DNA from: an uncultured Oscillospiraceae bacterium
GTDB lineage: Bacteria; Bacillota; Clostridia; Oscillospirales; Acutalibacteraceae
Assembly: GCA_900549825.1 (NCBI GenBank)
Contig: URQB01000010.1
Span: forward strand, 1-64,000
Reading direction: 5' to 3'
Length of the DNA stretch: 64,000 nucleotides
Made by a program: the position numbers and the translations under genes. Positions 50,639 through 59,510 of this stretch are shown piece after piece (the stretch's first letter is position 1; every line of letters begins with the position of its first letter). The notes under the pieces are model-generated. The model did no database searches, had not been told where the DNA came from, and saw nothing but the letters and a program-made list of their open reading frames with translations.

Positions 50639-53600
50639 ATGATGAAAATTCGTTTGAACATAGACGGCTATGAGGTCGAAGCGCAGCAGGGCGCGACGAT
50701 CCTCCAGATTGCCCGGGAAAACGGCATTGAAATCCCCACGCTCTGCCATGACGCGCGCGTAGAGGAATACGGTGCCTGCGGGCTGTGCGTCGTCGAGGTG
50801 GAAGGCAGCCCCAAGCTCATGCGCGCGTGCGCGACAAAGGCGGCCGACGGCATGGTCATCCATACGGACGGCGAGCGAGCCAGGCAGGCGCGCAAGGTTG
50901 CGCTCGAACTGCTGCTCTCTGACCACGACGGCGACTGCAAAGCGCCCTGCTCCCTCAATTGCCCGGCGGGGACGGATTGCCAGGGTTATGTTGGCCTGAT
51001 CGCAAACGGGCAGTTTAAGGAAGCGGTGAAGCTCATCAAGGAGAAGGTGCCGCTGCCCGCCTCTATCGGGCGCATCTGCCCGCACCCGTGTGAGCAGGCC
51101 TGCCGCCGCAAGATGGTGGAGGATCCGATCGCGATCGCCCATTTGAAGAGCTTTGCGGCGGATCTTGATTTGCGCAGCTGGGCGCCGTACCAGCCTGAAT
51201 GCGCACCGGATACGCATCAAACAATATCCATTGTCGGCGGCGGCCCCGCGGGCCTGACTGCGGCGTATTACCTGCGGACGATGGGGCATTCCGTAGCCAT
51301 TTACGACGCGATGCCCAAGATGGGCGGTATGCTGCGCTATGGCATCCCGCAATACCGCCTGCCCAAGGAGGTGCTCGACCAGGAGGTCACGGCGATCGCC
51401 AACATGGGCGTATCGATGTTTAATAATATGAAAGTGGGCGATGGGCTGACGCTCGAGGAGCTGCGGGAGGGCAGCGATGCGGTGCTGGTCGCCATCGGCG
51501 CGTGGACGTCGAGCTCCATGCGTGTGCCGGGCGAATCCCTGAACGGCGTGATGGGCGGCATCGATTTCCTGCGCCATGTGGCGCTCAACGAGCCCTCCGG
51601 TATGGGCGAGCGCGTGGCGGTTGTCGGCGGCGGCAACACGGCCATGGATGCCTGCCGCACGGCGGTGCGTATGGGCGCGAAAGAAGTTTATATCATTTAC
51701 CGCCGCACCCGCGGCGAGATGCCGGCGGATGCGCTGGAGATCGCGCAGGCGGAGGAAGAGGGCGTCGTTTTCAAATTCCTGACCAATCCCGTGGAGATCC
51801 TGGGCGCCGGCGGTGCGGTGTGCGGCGTGCGGCTCCAGAAGATGGAGCTCGGCGAGCCGGATGCGAGCGGCCGGCGCAGGCCCGTGCCGGTAGCGGGCGC
51901 GTTTGAAGACCTGCCGCTTGACACGGTCATCATGGCGATTGGCCAGTGGACCAATCCGGAGGGCTTTGAAGCGCTGGAGCTGACGAAGCGCGGCACGATC
52001 GCGGCGGATGAAAGCACGTTCCGCACATCCCTTGACGGCGTGTTCGCAGTGGGCGACGCGACGAACAAAGGCGCGGATATCGCCATCGCCGCCATCGGCG
52101 AGGCCGGAAAGGCTGCGAAGGTGATTGATAGCTTCCTAAAGGGGAAGACGGTTCCTTACCGAAAGCCCTATGTTGTGGAGCGCACCGTTACGCCGGAAAT
52201 GCTGGCGGACCGGGAGAAGAAGGCGCGTGTGGCAATGCCGCACCTTTCCCCGGAGGAGCGTAAGACAAACTTTAAAGAGATTGATCTCGGCTATACGCAG
52301 GAGCTGGCGAAGCGGGAGGCTTCCCGCTGCCTGGAATGCGGCTGCCACGATTCCCTGGAGTGTAAGCTCCTGCACTATGCGAATGAATACGATGTATCCC
52401 CAGCACGGTTCGAGGGAGAAAAGCACAGCCGCCCGCAGGAGCAGACGCATCCGTTTATCGAACGCAATGCCGATAAATGCATCCTCTGCGGCCTGTGCGT
52501 GCGCGTGTGCGACGAAGCAATGGGCCGCACGGCCTTAGGCCTTGTCAGCCGCGGTTTCGATACGGTGGTCGCGCCGGAATTTGGCCTGAAGCTGGAAAAA
52601 ACGGACTGCATCTCCTGCGGCCAGTGCGTAGCTGTATGCCCGACGGGCGCGCTGCGTGAGCTTCAGCCCGTGGCAAAGAGTGTGCCGGTGGAGGAGAAAT
52701 CCACGCTTACCACCTGCTCTTTCTGCTCGATGGGCTGCCCGGTTGACCTGCGCACGCGCGGCGATATGATGACGCGCGCGCTGCCCGTGGGGGAGAGCGG
52801 CATGCTCTGCGCGGGCGGGCGCTTTGGCTTCGGTGCGGCCCAGGAGGAAGGGCGGCTGAAGGTTCCCATGCTGCGGGAGAATGGAGAACTTCGTCAGGCA
52901 CCGTTTAACGAAGCGGTCGGCTGTGTCAGCGAGCGGATGGCTGAAATCATCGAGCAGCACGGCAGCGGCGCGGTGGCAGTCACCATTTCTGAGCGCTCCA
53001 CCTGCGAGGAGGCATATCTGGCAAAACGCTATGCAAACGAGGCGCTCCGCACGGAAAATATCTGCTCCTTCGGCCTGATGGAAAGCGGCGTGAAGGAGGT
53101 GCTGGGCGTGGACGCATCCTTCAATACCTTCGAGGAGCTAAACGGGACGGATGTGATCCTGCTCATCGGCGCCACCCCTGCGCTCTCGACCACGATGGCG
53201 GGCGTACGCATCCGCAGGGCGGTGCAGCAGGGGGCAAAGCTTCTGCTCGTCGGCCCGCAGAAGACCTGGTTCGACGATTTCGCATCGCTTCGCTTTCAGG
53301 CGGATGAGACGGCGTTTCTTGCAGATATGCTTGCCGCGCTCCGGAATCCGGAGTTGACCGGGAAAGCGGCAGAGGCGGCTGCCGTTTATAGAGATGCGAA
53401 AAAGGCCATGATTGTTTATCACGACGCGCAGGTATCGCGGCAGGCTGCTGCGCTCGCAGCATCACTCGCCAAAGAATCCGGCCATATCGGCCATGCGCGC
53501 GACGGGCTCATCGTCCTCAAATCCGGGGCCAACAGCCAGGGCCTTTCCCTGCTTGGGGTAAAGCCCGCTTCAAGCATCGACTGGACGAAGATTAAAGCGG

Positions 53601-54115
53601 TTGTCTCTTTCGGCGAAATATTGCCGGAGGAATGCACGCAGAATGCAGAATTCCTTGCCGTGCAGGATGTTTATCTGACGGATACTGCTGCGCGCGCGGA
53701 CGTCGTGCTGCCCGGCAGCGTATTTGCGGAAACCAGCGGCACTGTTATCTCGGCGCAGCGCAAGCTCGGCGCGGTGCGCAAGGCCTTCCAGCCGCTGTGC
53801 GGCTTCGAGGGCTGGCAGGTCATTCAGGCGCTTGCCAACGACTGCATGGAGGGCCGTGGGATGGATTATAAGAGCCCTGCGGACATCTTTGCCGACCTCT
53901 GCACGCACGTGGAAGGTTTCCACGGCGCAAACCGCTGCGCAGGCTGCGGGAAGCATCCGCTCTTCTGGCCGGCGGGGCAGAGCCCCGTCCTCACGCCTGT
54001 CCAGGCGGCCGGCGAGTCGGCGGAGTCTGCAAAGAGTACGGCGATTTCCGAGGCCCCTTACTGTGCGAACGTACTGGGGCAGAAATTTACTATTAAGCGC
54101 AATTCCACACGATAA
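50639..54115 (+). CDS. NuoG/GltD/molybdopterin-type fusion oxidoreductase
   Basis: A 1158-aa multidomain subunit. Order: plant-type [2Fe-2S] domain (about 1-75; CGLCVVEVEG), GltD-type Fe-S entry (about 95-185; CKAPCSLNCPAGTDCQGYVG), FAD fold (about 197; GGGPAGLTAAYYL), NAD(P) fold (about 329; GGGNTAMDACRTAVRMGAKE), two [4Fe-4S] clusters (about 610-670; CILCGLCVRVCDE, CISCGQCVAVCPTG), then a formate-dehydrogenase-like part with its own cluster (CSFCSMGCPVDL ... MLCAGGRFG) and about 460 residues. The last part is shorter than real molybdenum enzymes and shows no obvious metal-ligating Cys/Sec, as in NuoG. The GltD-like FAD unit could be an Nfn-like bifurcating or NADPH site. Start 50639 follows GGAGAAAGG. 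Confidence 0.9.
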   Translation: MMKIRLNIDGYEVEAQQGATILQIARENGIEIPTLCHDARVEEYGACGLCVVEVEGSPKLMRACATKAADGMVIHTDGERARQARKVALELLLSDHDGDCKAPCSLNCPAGTDCQGYVGLIANGQFKEAVKLIKEKVPLPASIGRICPHPCEQACRRKMVEDPIAIAHLKSFAADLDLRSWAPYQPECAPDTHQTISIVGGGPAGLTAAYYLRTMGHSVAIYDAMPKMGGMLRYGIPQYRLPKEVLDQEVTAIANMGVSMFNNMKVGDGLTLEELREGSDAVLVAIGAWTSSSMRVPGESLNGVMGGIDFLRHVALNEPSGMGERVAVVGGGNTAMDACRTAVRMGAKEVYIIYRRTRGEMPADALEIAQAEEEGVVFKFLTNPVEILGAGGAVCGVRLQKMELGEPDASGRRRPVPVAGAFEDLPLDTVIMAIGQWTNPEGFEALELTKRGTIAADESTFRTSLDGVFAVGDATNKGADIAIAAIGEAGKAAKVIDSFLKGKTVPYRKPYVVERTVTPEMLADREKKARVAMPHLSPEERKTNFKEIDLGYTQELAKREASRCLECGCHDSLECKLLHYANEYDVSPARFEGEKHSRPQEQTHPFIERNADKCILCGLCVRVCDEAMGRTALGLVSRGFDTVVAPEFGLKLEKTDCISCGQCVAVCPTGALRELQPVAKSVPVEEKSTLTTCSFCSMGCPVDLRTRGDMMTRALPVGESGMLCAGGRFGFGAAQEEGRLKVPMLRENGELRQAPFNEAVGCVSERMAEIIEQHGSGAVAVTISERSTCEEAYLAKRYANEALRTENICSFGLMESGVKEVLGVDASFNTFEELNGTDVILLIGATPALSTTMAGVRIRRAVQQGAKLLLVGPQKTWFDDFASLRFQADETAFLADMLAALRNPELTGKAAEAAAVYRDAKKAMIVYHDAQVSRQAAALAASLAKESGHIGHARDGLIVLKSGANSQGLSLLGVKPASSIDWTKIKAVVSFGEILPEECTQNAEFLAVQDVYLTDTAARADVVLPGSVFAETSGTVISAQRKLGAVRKAFQPLCGFEGWQVIQALANDCMEGRGMDYKSPADIFADLCTHVEGFHGANRCAGCGKHPLFWPAGQSPVLTPVQAAGESAESAKSTAISEAPYCANVLGQKFTIKRNSTR

Positions 54116-54135
54116 TCGGTTAAAAGAATCAAAAT

Positions 54136-54347
54136 GGGCGTATTGGTTCCGTCCCTGCCAAACGGGCAAAGCCTGCGGCGGAGACGGATGAAAAGGGAAC
54201 ACGGTGTGAATCCGTGACAGCCCCCGCTACTGTGTGAAGGACAAATTTCCCTGGAGCAGCTGCTTTGCTGCTTTCCACTGGACGTGACTGTCCGGGAAGG
54301 ATTGGGGAAGGCGGATGATTTCGAGCCAGGAGACCTGCCATACGCCC
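54136..54347 (+). promoter_or_regulatory. Cobalamin (B12) riboswitch
   Basis: P1 is formed by GGGCGTATTGG and CCATACGCCC. The conserved core GGGAACACGGTGTGAATCCG, GACAGCCCCCGCTACTGTG and the 3' block GCCAGGAGACCTGCC are all present. The arrangement fits the AdoCbl class. A terminator at 54460 supplies the expression platform; high B12 should shut off the two downstream genes. Confidence 0.95.
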
Positions 54348-54459
54348 CGGCGGCCGCTGATGCAAGCGGCTGCATCGTATGTTCCTTTCGGCGGGAGAGG
54401 AAGTATGCGGCGATGGGGCGTGTGAAGCCAGAGCTTCACGGGCTTTATCCCTGTACTTT

Positions 54460-54489
54460 GCGGGCCCGTACGGGCCCGCCTTTCTTTTG
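54460..54489 (+). terminator. Riboswitch-controlled terminator
   Basis: GCGGGCCCGTACGGGCCCGC is a perfect 10-bp stem, followed by CTTTCTTTT. A second hairpin, GTGAAGCCAGAGCTTCAC, lies just upstream (54422-54439). Confidence 0.85.
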
Positions 54490-54518
54490 CAATAGAATTT
54501 TTAAAGGAGTTGGACAAC

Positions 54519-55730
54519 ATGAGAACGCATTGGAAACCAGTGGTATCCCTGCTCGTCGCGCTGTGCCTGCTGGCAGGCGCAATGACCGGAGCACTGGCCA
54601 TGGACCGTGAACGCGTAGCGGACGGAGCGGCCGAATGGCTCCTGGAGAAGGTCCCCGTAGATCCGCAGGATACGGAGCTCGACAATGCAGCAGATTGGAC
54701 GGCGATCGTCCTTTCGCGCGGCGGCTATGAGGGCTATGCGGATTATCCGGCCTATCTTGACGGCGCGGTCAAGGCGAATTTTGCCCAGATGTATCTGAGC
54801 GATTATGCGCGCGCCGCGCTGGCGGCGGGCGCTTCCGGCGGCGATGCCCGCAATGTGGGCGGGCATGACCTGATCGAGGCGATCGCAAAAACAGATTTTA
54901 CACAGGAGCTCTATACAGACGGTGTGTCCTATGCGTTGCTTGCGGCGGATTCAATGGATTATGATTTCCCGGCGGATTCCCGGCAGGCGATGATAGACGC
55001 GCTCTGTAAAGCGCAGCGGGCGGACGGCGGCTTTAACTATCTGCTCAGCGTGAATCCGGACGACGTCTATTCCGTGGATGGCAGCGTTGATACGACTGGC
55101 CCGGTACTGGCGGCCCTCGCGCCCTATCAGGCGGACAAGGAGGTTGCGGCGGTCATTGAAAAAGCGCTCTCCTTCCTCAAAGCCAGCCAGAATCCTGAAA
55201 CAGCGGGCTTCGGCTTTATGGGGAGCGATAGTGCGGAGACGATCTCCATGGCGGTGATAGGCCTGACTGCGCTGAAGATCGATCCCTGTGGCCCGGATTT
55301 CGTAAAGAACGGCAAAACGATGATCGATGCGCTGCTCACCTTTGTCAATCCGGACGGCGGCATGAAGGCGTGGGATGGCAATTCTAATATCATGACCACT
55401 TATCAGGCGCTCAGCGCATTGGAGGCCTATGCACGCTTTGCCAGAGGCGAAGCCGCTTTTTATGATTTTTCCGATCTCGTGTCGGCACCGGATACGACGG
55501 CGCCGGCAACAGATACGCCGGCGTCTGATCCAGCCGTACCGCAGACGTCGCAATCTACTGACATGCCTGACACCGCAGCGAGTTCCGTACAGACGCAGCG
55601 CACAACGGCCCCGGATGCGGAAAATCCGGCGACTGGTTCCTCTATGGCGGCTGCAGGTGCGGCGGTGCTGGCTCTTCTTTCCTCCTGCGCACTTGTCGTG
55701 AGCAAGAAACGGGCAGATGACCATGCATAA
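54519..55730 (+). CDS. Sortase-anchored alpha-barrel protein, transcobalamin alpha-domain-like
   Basis: A 403-aa exported protein: signal peptide VVSLLVALCLLAGAMTGALA, then an all-helical region (about 30-310) with repeated pairs of helices and QRADGGFNYLL, PETAGFGFMGSDSAETISMA, VNPDGGMKAWDGNS. This is the prenyltransferase/terpenoid-cyclase-like alpha6-alpha6 toroid. A Thr/Pro/Ala-rich stalk follows (about 320-370). The C-terminus has NPATG, a hydrophobic stretch AAAGAAVLALLSSCALVV and KKR, a sortase signal of the NPxTG type. Eukaryotic transcobalamin and intrinsic factor use the same fold as their alpha domain. The riboswitch upstream makes B12 capture the best guess. Start 54519 follows AAAGGAG. 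Confidence 0.82.
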   Translation: MRTHWKPVVSLLVALCLLAGAMTGALAMDRERVADGAAEWLLEKVPVDPQDTELDNAADWTAIVLSRGGYEGYADYPAYLDGAVKANFAQMYLSDYARAALAAGASGGDARNVGGHDLIEAIAKTDFTQELYTDGVSYALLAADSMDYDFPADSRQAMIDALCKAQRADGGFNYLLSVNPDDVYSVDGSVDTTGPVLAALAPYQADKEVAAVIEKALSFLKASQNPETAGFGFMGSDSAETISMAVIGLTALKIDPCGPDFVKNGKTMIDALLTFVNPDGGMKAWDGNSNIMTTYQALSALEAYARFARGEAAFYDFSDLVSAPDTTAPATDTPASDPAVPQTSQSTDMPDTAASSVQTQRTTAPDAENPATGSSMAAAGAAVLALLSSCALVVSKKRADDHA

Positions 55731-56463
55731 GCTGGATTTTCTGAGGCGTTGTGCCGCCCTCCTTCTCGCGCTCCTGCTTGCCCTGCTGATGGCGGGGTGC
55801 GGCGGCGCAGGAGAAGGGGGAGCAGCGGCCGTCACGCAAAGCGTTTCAGATTCGGGCGCATATGCGAAGGGCACATCAGAGGAGAGCGCCTGGTCGATAG
55901 AATCCACCCAATCCGTTTTTGGTTCGCGCGCTGGAGCGTTCTCTTCGCAAAGCGCCTCAGCCGCAAGGCAGGGCGTGAAGGAAACGACAAAGGAGACGAA
56001 GTCCGCGGCCGCCGCTTCGGCTTCCACAACGGAAAAGCGGCCGGAAACCACCGCCGCTTCGCCCCGGCAGGAGACCGTGGCGCTCTCCGTCACCTGCCAC
56101 AATGCGGTGGCGAACGGCGTACATAACTGGCCGGGTTACAGTGCGGTGGTTCCGGCAAGCGGCGTGATTTTTGAGAATGGGTCCGTGGCTTTTACACCTG
56201 GCGAAACGGTACTCGACGTGCTCAAACGCGCGCTGAAGGAGCAGAATATTGTGCTGAGCGAAAAGCGCGGCTATGTGCGCTCCATCAACGGTCTGAGTGA
56301 AAAGCTGCGGGGGGAGCAGAGCTTTCCCCAGAGCGGCTGGCTCTACCAGGTAAACGGCGAATTCCCGAGCGTCGCCTCTGACCAGTACAAGCTCAAGACG
56401 GGCGACCGGGTGGAATGGATTTATACCTGCAAGCCGGGGGATACAAAGCTCCGCATGCAATAA
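55717..56463 (+). CDS. DUF4430 lipoprotein, transcobalamin beta-domain-like
   Basis: A 248-aa lipoprotein: signal RCAALLLALLLALLMAGC with lipobox Cys near residue 28, a Ser/Ala/Thr-rich spacer (about 30-120) and one DUF4430 domain (about 155-248): FTPGETVLDVLKRALKEQNI, GYVRSINGLSEKLRGE, SGWLYQVNGEFPSVASDQYK, GDRVEWIYTC. DUF4430 is the fold of the C-terminal domain of transcobalamin and intrinsic factor. The start overlaps the end of the alpha-barrel gene; ATG 55717 or 55723 both fit and the ribosome site is poor, so translation is probably coupled. It ends before a terminator at 56480. Confidence 0.85.
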   Translation: MTMHKLDFLRRCAALLLALLLALLMAGCGGAGEGGAAAVTQSVSDSGAYAKGTSEESAWSIESTQSVFGSRAGAFSSQSASAARQGVKETTKETKSAAAASASTTEKRPETTAASPRQETVALSVTCHNAVANGVHNWPGYSAVVPASGVIFENGSVAFTPGETVLDVLKRALKEQNIVLSEKRGYVRSINGLSEKLRGEQSFPQSGWLYQVNGEFPSVASDQYKLKTGDRVEWIYTCKPGDTKLRMQ

Positions 56464-56479
56464 AATATCAATTCCCGCT

Positions 56480-56517
56480 GGGCGGAGCCGTTGTGTGGAA
56501 CGGTTCCGCCCTTTTTT
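56480..56517 (+). terminator. Terminator of the B12-riboswitch operon
   Basis: GGGCGGAGCCGTT, a 6-nt loop, AACGGTTCCGCCC (one bulge) and TTTTTT. Confidence 0.9.
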
Positions 56518-56660
56518 GCTCAGGGCCCCGTTATGATGCGGATTTCTTTCGCATGGGCGCATGCCTTCAAATCTCCTCCACTCTGCCGGAATCATTCTAC
56601 ACGGGACGATACTGTCCGAATCTCAAGGAAATCGATCTCCGCCTTCATGGACTGGTTGCG

Positions 56661-56945
56661 CTAGGTGTCCGTCCCCAGCCGCGCGTTTGCCGTCCAATCA
56701 CGCAGTGCGTCCGCGAAGTACGCCTCGATCAGCCGCATGGGGGAGAGGGCGGCGTCCCCTTTGGATTTGCTGAATTTTTCCCCTTTCTTTGCAAGGACGA
56801 AGCCGTTGATCATGAGCTCCTTCCACGGCAGCTTTCCCGCGTGGTACAGGCTGCGGACGATTATATAAAAGGTCCAGGTGCGGATGATCTCATGCGCGTG
56901 CGTGCGCATGCTCATCGGGTAGCGTTCAGGCCTCCCGCCCGTTAT
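56661..56945 (-). pseudogene. Valyl-tRNA synthetase internal fragment
   Basis: On the minus strand, straight after the T-box terminator, comes RPERYPMSMRTHAHEIIRTW, PWKELMINGFVLAKKGEKFS, KSKGDAALSPMRLIEAYFAD, ALRDWTANARLGTDT and a stop. These are ValRS residues around the KMSKS-type loop (here KFSKSKG), normally about residues 500-600 of roughly 880. The N-terminal catalytic half, editing domain and anticodon-binding C-terminus are missing. There is no start codon in a proper place, so this is a remnant left by an internal deletion under its original T-box. Confidence 0.88.
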
Positions 56946-56954
56946 CCTGATCCC

Positions 56955-57262
56955 GACAAAAAAGCCCCAAAGCAACGTGAAACGCTGCTTTGGGGCGAAC
57001 AATAACGGTCCGTGGTACCACCTGAATTTGAAGCTGCCGCTTCGCACTCTGCCGGTACGGGAAGGCGCACCTTCCGATACCGCTTTCCCTGTCACGGTGG
57101 AAACTCCGGTGAAGTCTACTTGGAATCTTCATTCCGTTCGGTTCACAGCTCAGAGGCCACGATCCCACCGCCTTCAGGAAGATTTACACCAGCCATCTTC
57201 TCTCTGCGCATCCGGTCAACCGGGCTTCTCCTCGTCAAAGCCTTTTTGATTGGATTCAGTTT
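56955..57262 (-). promoter_or_regulatory. Orphan T-box leader (Val specifier GTG)
   Basis: Read on the minus strand: CAGAGAGAAGATGGCTGGTG (stem I apical part), GGATCGTGGCCTCTGAGC with GTG at the specifier position (57158-57160), AGGTGGTACCACGG (T-box) near 57010-57023, and a terminator stem CCCCAAAGCAGCG with complement and TTTTTT (56961-56996). The codon agrees with the ValRS remnant downstream. Confidence 0.9.
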
Positions 57263-57267
57263 TGTTT

Positions 57268-57296
57268 ATCTTAAGCTGGAACGAGTGGTTTGTCAA
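57268..57296 (-). promoter_or_regulatory. Promoter of the orphan T-box
   Basis: On the minus strand, TTGACA, a 17-nt spacer and TAAGAT. Confidence 0.8.
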
Positions 57297-57374
57297 GCCC
57301 TTTTCCGATGCACTCCGATTGATTTTTATTCATAACCGTGCTACACTTATTCTGAAATATAAGGGGGGAACGCC

Positions 57375-58922
57375 ATGAGAGTTTTGACCGCCGCGCAGAT
57401 CCGCGCGGTTGAGGAGCGGGCCGTAGACACAGGGCTTGACTACCTGCGGCTGATGGAAAACGCAGGCTCTGCCTGCGCGCGCTTCGTCGCGGAGAAGGCG
57501 CAGATCACGCTGGAATCGAACACCGCTGCTACCGTGGTCTGCGGAAAAGGCAAAAATGGCGGCGACGGCTTCGTCATCGCCCGCAAGCTCTATGATAAAG
57601 GGGCGCAGGTCAGCGTTGTGCTCGCTGCCGGTGAGCCAACCGCTGCGGACGCGCTGGAGATGTATACGCGCATGACCGCTCTGCCCATCGAAGTGGTACA
57701 CTACGATACGCAGCACGATTTAGCGGTGGAAAAAATCCGCACGGCGCAGGTGCTCGTGGATGCGGTTTTCGGAATCGGCTTTTACGGCGATCCGAATGAA
57801 CAAACCGCTCGGCTGTTTGAAGCGATGTCCGCCTCTCCCGCGCTGAAGATCGCCGTGGATCTGCCCAGCGGCGTCAACTGCGATGTCAGCCTTGCGCCGA
57901 AGCATGCCTTCCATGCCGATTGCACGGCCGCGATCTCCACGCTCAAACCGGCCCATGTGCTTTTCCCGGCGGCTTCGCTGTGCGGTGAGGTGAGCGTGGT
58001 GCGCATCGGCATTCCGGACAGCTGCTATGAGGAGGAAGACGGGATGCTTTTCTCCATTGAGGAGGAAGCTGTGCGCGGGTGGTTTGCCCCGCGCGACCCG
58101 GTATCGAACAAGGGCGATTACGGCCATCTCCTGAGCATTTGCGGCAGCCGCAGGATGCCGGGGGCGGCCGTTTTGGCGGCGAAGGGCGCGGTAGCCATGG
58201 GCGCAGGCCTTGTCACGGCCGCTTTCCCGGAGGGGGCGTATGCCGCCATCGCATCCAAACTGACGGAGCCGCTGCTCCTTCCGCTCTACGCCAACCGGGA
58301 GGGGACGTTTGCGCAGGCCGCGCTCCCCGAGCTGCGCGCGGCGATGGAAAAGGCAAGTGCGATCCTGATCGGCTGCGGGCTCGGCATGAATGATGATACG
58401 GCGTATCTGGTATCGGAACTTCTGTCCTCTGCTTCCTGCCCAGTCGTCCTCGATGCGGACGGCATAAATATTGCCGCCGCGCATATAGATATGCTAAAGA
58501 ACAGAATGGCCCCGCTGATCCTGACGCCTCACCCGGGCGAGATGGCGCGGCTGTGCGGCTGTACGGCTGCGGAGATCCAGGCGGACCGCACAGGCGCGGC
58601 GCGCCGGTTTGCGCAGGAATATGGCGTGACACTGGTGCTCAAGGGTGCGAATACCGTGGTTGCCGACGGGCGCAGCGCCTCCCTGCTTGTCAACCGAACG
58701 GGCAATCCCGGCATGGCAAAGGGCGGCAGCGGCGATCTTCTGGCAGGGATGCTCGCCTCCCTTGCCGCACAGGGTATGGAGCCGCTCAAAGCCGCCGCCG
58801 CCGCGGTCTATCTCCATGGCCTGGCGGGGGATGAAGCGGCGAAGCGCTGTTCGATGTGCGGCATGACGCCCACGCTGATGGCGGAGGAGTTGGCTGTACT
58901 GCTCAAACGGTTCGGCGGTTAG
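57375..58922 (+). CDS. nnr: Bifunctional NAD(P)H-hydrate epimerase/dehydratase
   Basis: This enzyme repairs hydrated NADH and NADPH. The N-terminal YjeF_N epimerase domain (about 1-210) shows RVLTAAQIRAVEERAVDTGL, CGKGKNGGDGFVIARKLYDK and AVFGIGFYGDPNE. The C-terminal ADP-dependent dehydratase domain (about 225-515) has GSRRMPGAAVLAAKGAVAMG, LIGCGLGMND, VVLDADGIN, LTPHPGEMARL and GSGDLLAGMLASLAAQG with the catalytic Asp. The 515-aa length is usual for the fused enzyme. The ATG follows AAGGGGGG. Its 27-bp gap to the lipoprotein gene suggests one transcript. Confidence 0.95.
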   Translation: MRVLTAAQIRAVEERAVDTGLDYLRLMENAGSACARFVAEKAQITLESNTAATVVCGKGKNGGDGFVIARKLYDKGAQVSVVLAAGEPTAADALEMYTRMTALPIEVVHYDTQHDLAVEKIRTAQVLVDAVFGIGFYGDPNEQTARLFEAMSASPALKIAVDLPSGVNCDVSLAPKHAFHADCTAAISTLKPAHVLFPAASLCGEVSVVRIGIPDSCYEEEDGMLFSIEEEAVRGWFAPRDPVSNKGDYGHLLSICGSRRMPGAAVLAAKGAVAMGAGLVTAAFPEGAYAAIASKLTEPLLLPLYANREGTFAQAALPELRAAMEKASAILIGCGLGMNDDTAYLVSELLSSASCPVVLDADGINIAAAHIDMLKNRMAPLILTPHPGEMARLCGCTAAEIQADRTGAARRFAQEYGVTLVLKGANTVVADGRSASLLVNRTGNPGMAKGGSGDLLAGMLASLAAQGMEPLKAAAAAVYLHGLAGDEAAKRCSMCGMTPTLMAEELAVLLKRFGG

Positions 58923-58948
58923 CCGCATTTTGGGAGGAGGATTGCGTG

Positions 58949-59485
58949 ATGAAAAAGGCGAAATGGCTATGCCTGCTGCTTGCGCTCCTGCTGGTGCTGC
59001 CCGCGTGCGGCAGTAAGGGCGAAAGCGGCGGGAAGGATCAGCCGCCCGCCCTGCCCGCAGAATTTGAGGCGGATATGACGGCGGTCATCTCCGGGCAGAC
59101 CATCAAAGCGCATATCGTCCGCCACGCGCTGCTCTCCTGCGAGATCCGGGTGACGGAGCCGCAGATGTTCAACGGCGTCACGATCATCTGGAATGGCGAC
59201 ACCTACCGTGTGGAATACAAATCGCTGGCTTTTGACGTCGACTTATCCCAGTTCCCACAGTCTGCTTTGGGTGCGGCGGTGGTCAATTCCATTGAAGCGC
59301 TCGCACGGCTGGAATCGCTTGACATCTCAGAAAAGGACGGCCAGTGGCATTATAAAGGCGAGACGAAATCTGGTGCGTTCGAGCTGGTGCAGGACGGGGC
59401 GACGGGCGCTCTGCTGTCAATTTCCGTCCCGGCCTGCAAGCTGGAGGCGACTTTTACAAATTTTAAGGAGATAGAAGAAAAATAG
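58949..59485 (+). CDS. Lipoprotein of unknown function
   Basis: A 178-aa lipoprotein: signal WLCLLLALLLVLPAC (lipobox Cys near residue 20), then EFEADMTAVISGQTIKAHIV, LLSCEIRVTEPQMFNGVTII and LEATFTNFKEIEEK. The beta-rich mature part resembles LolA/LppX-like folds seen in Firmicutes lipoproteins (DUF4412/DUF4292-like), but no clear family. GGGAGGAGG precedes the ATG at 58949. It is downstream of nnr and upstream of a strong terminator. Confidence 0.8.
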   Translation: MKKAKWLCLLLALLLVLPACGSKGESGGKDQPPALPAEFEADMTAVISGQTIKAHIVRHALLSCEIRVTEPQMFNGVTIIWNGDTYRVEYKSLAFDVDLSQFPQSALGAAVVNSIEALARLESLDISEKDGQWHYKGETKSGAFELVQDGATGALLSISVPACKLEATFTNFKEIEEK

Positions 59486-59510
59486 CTGGATCGGCTCATA
59501 AAATTCTTGA

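Noticed and set aside
50351..51577. 408-codon minus-strand frame
   Set aside because: Antisense to the NuoF-like and NuoG-like genes, whose domains are unmistakable.
54136..54347. Riboswitch belonging to the upstream oxidoreductase operon
   Set aside because: It lies after that operon's last stop codon and points toward the two surface-protein genes.
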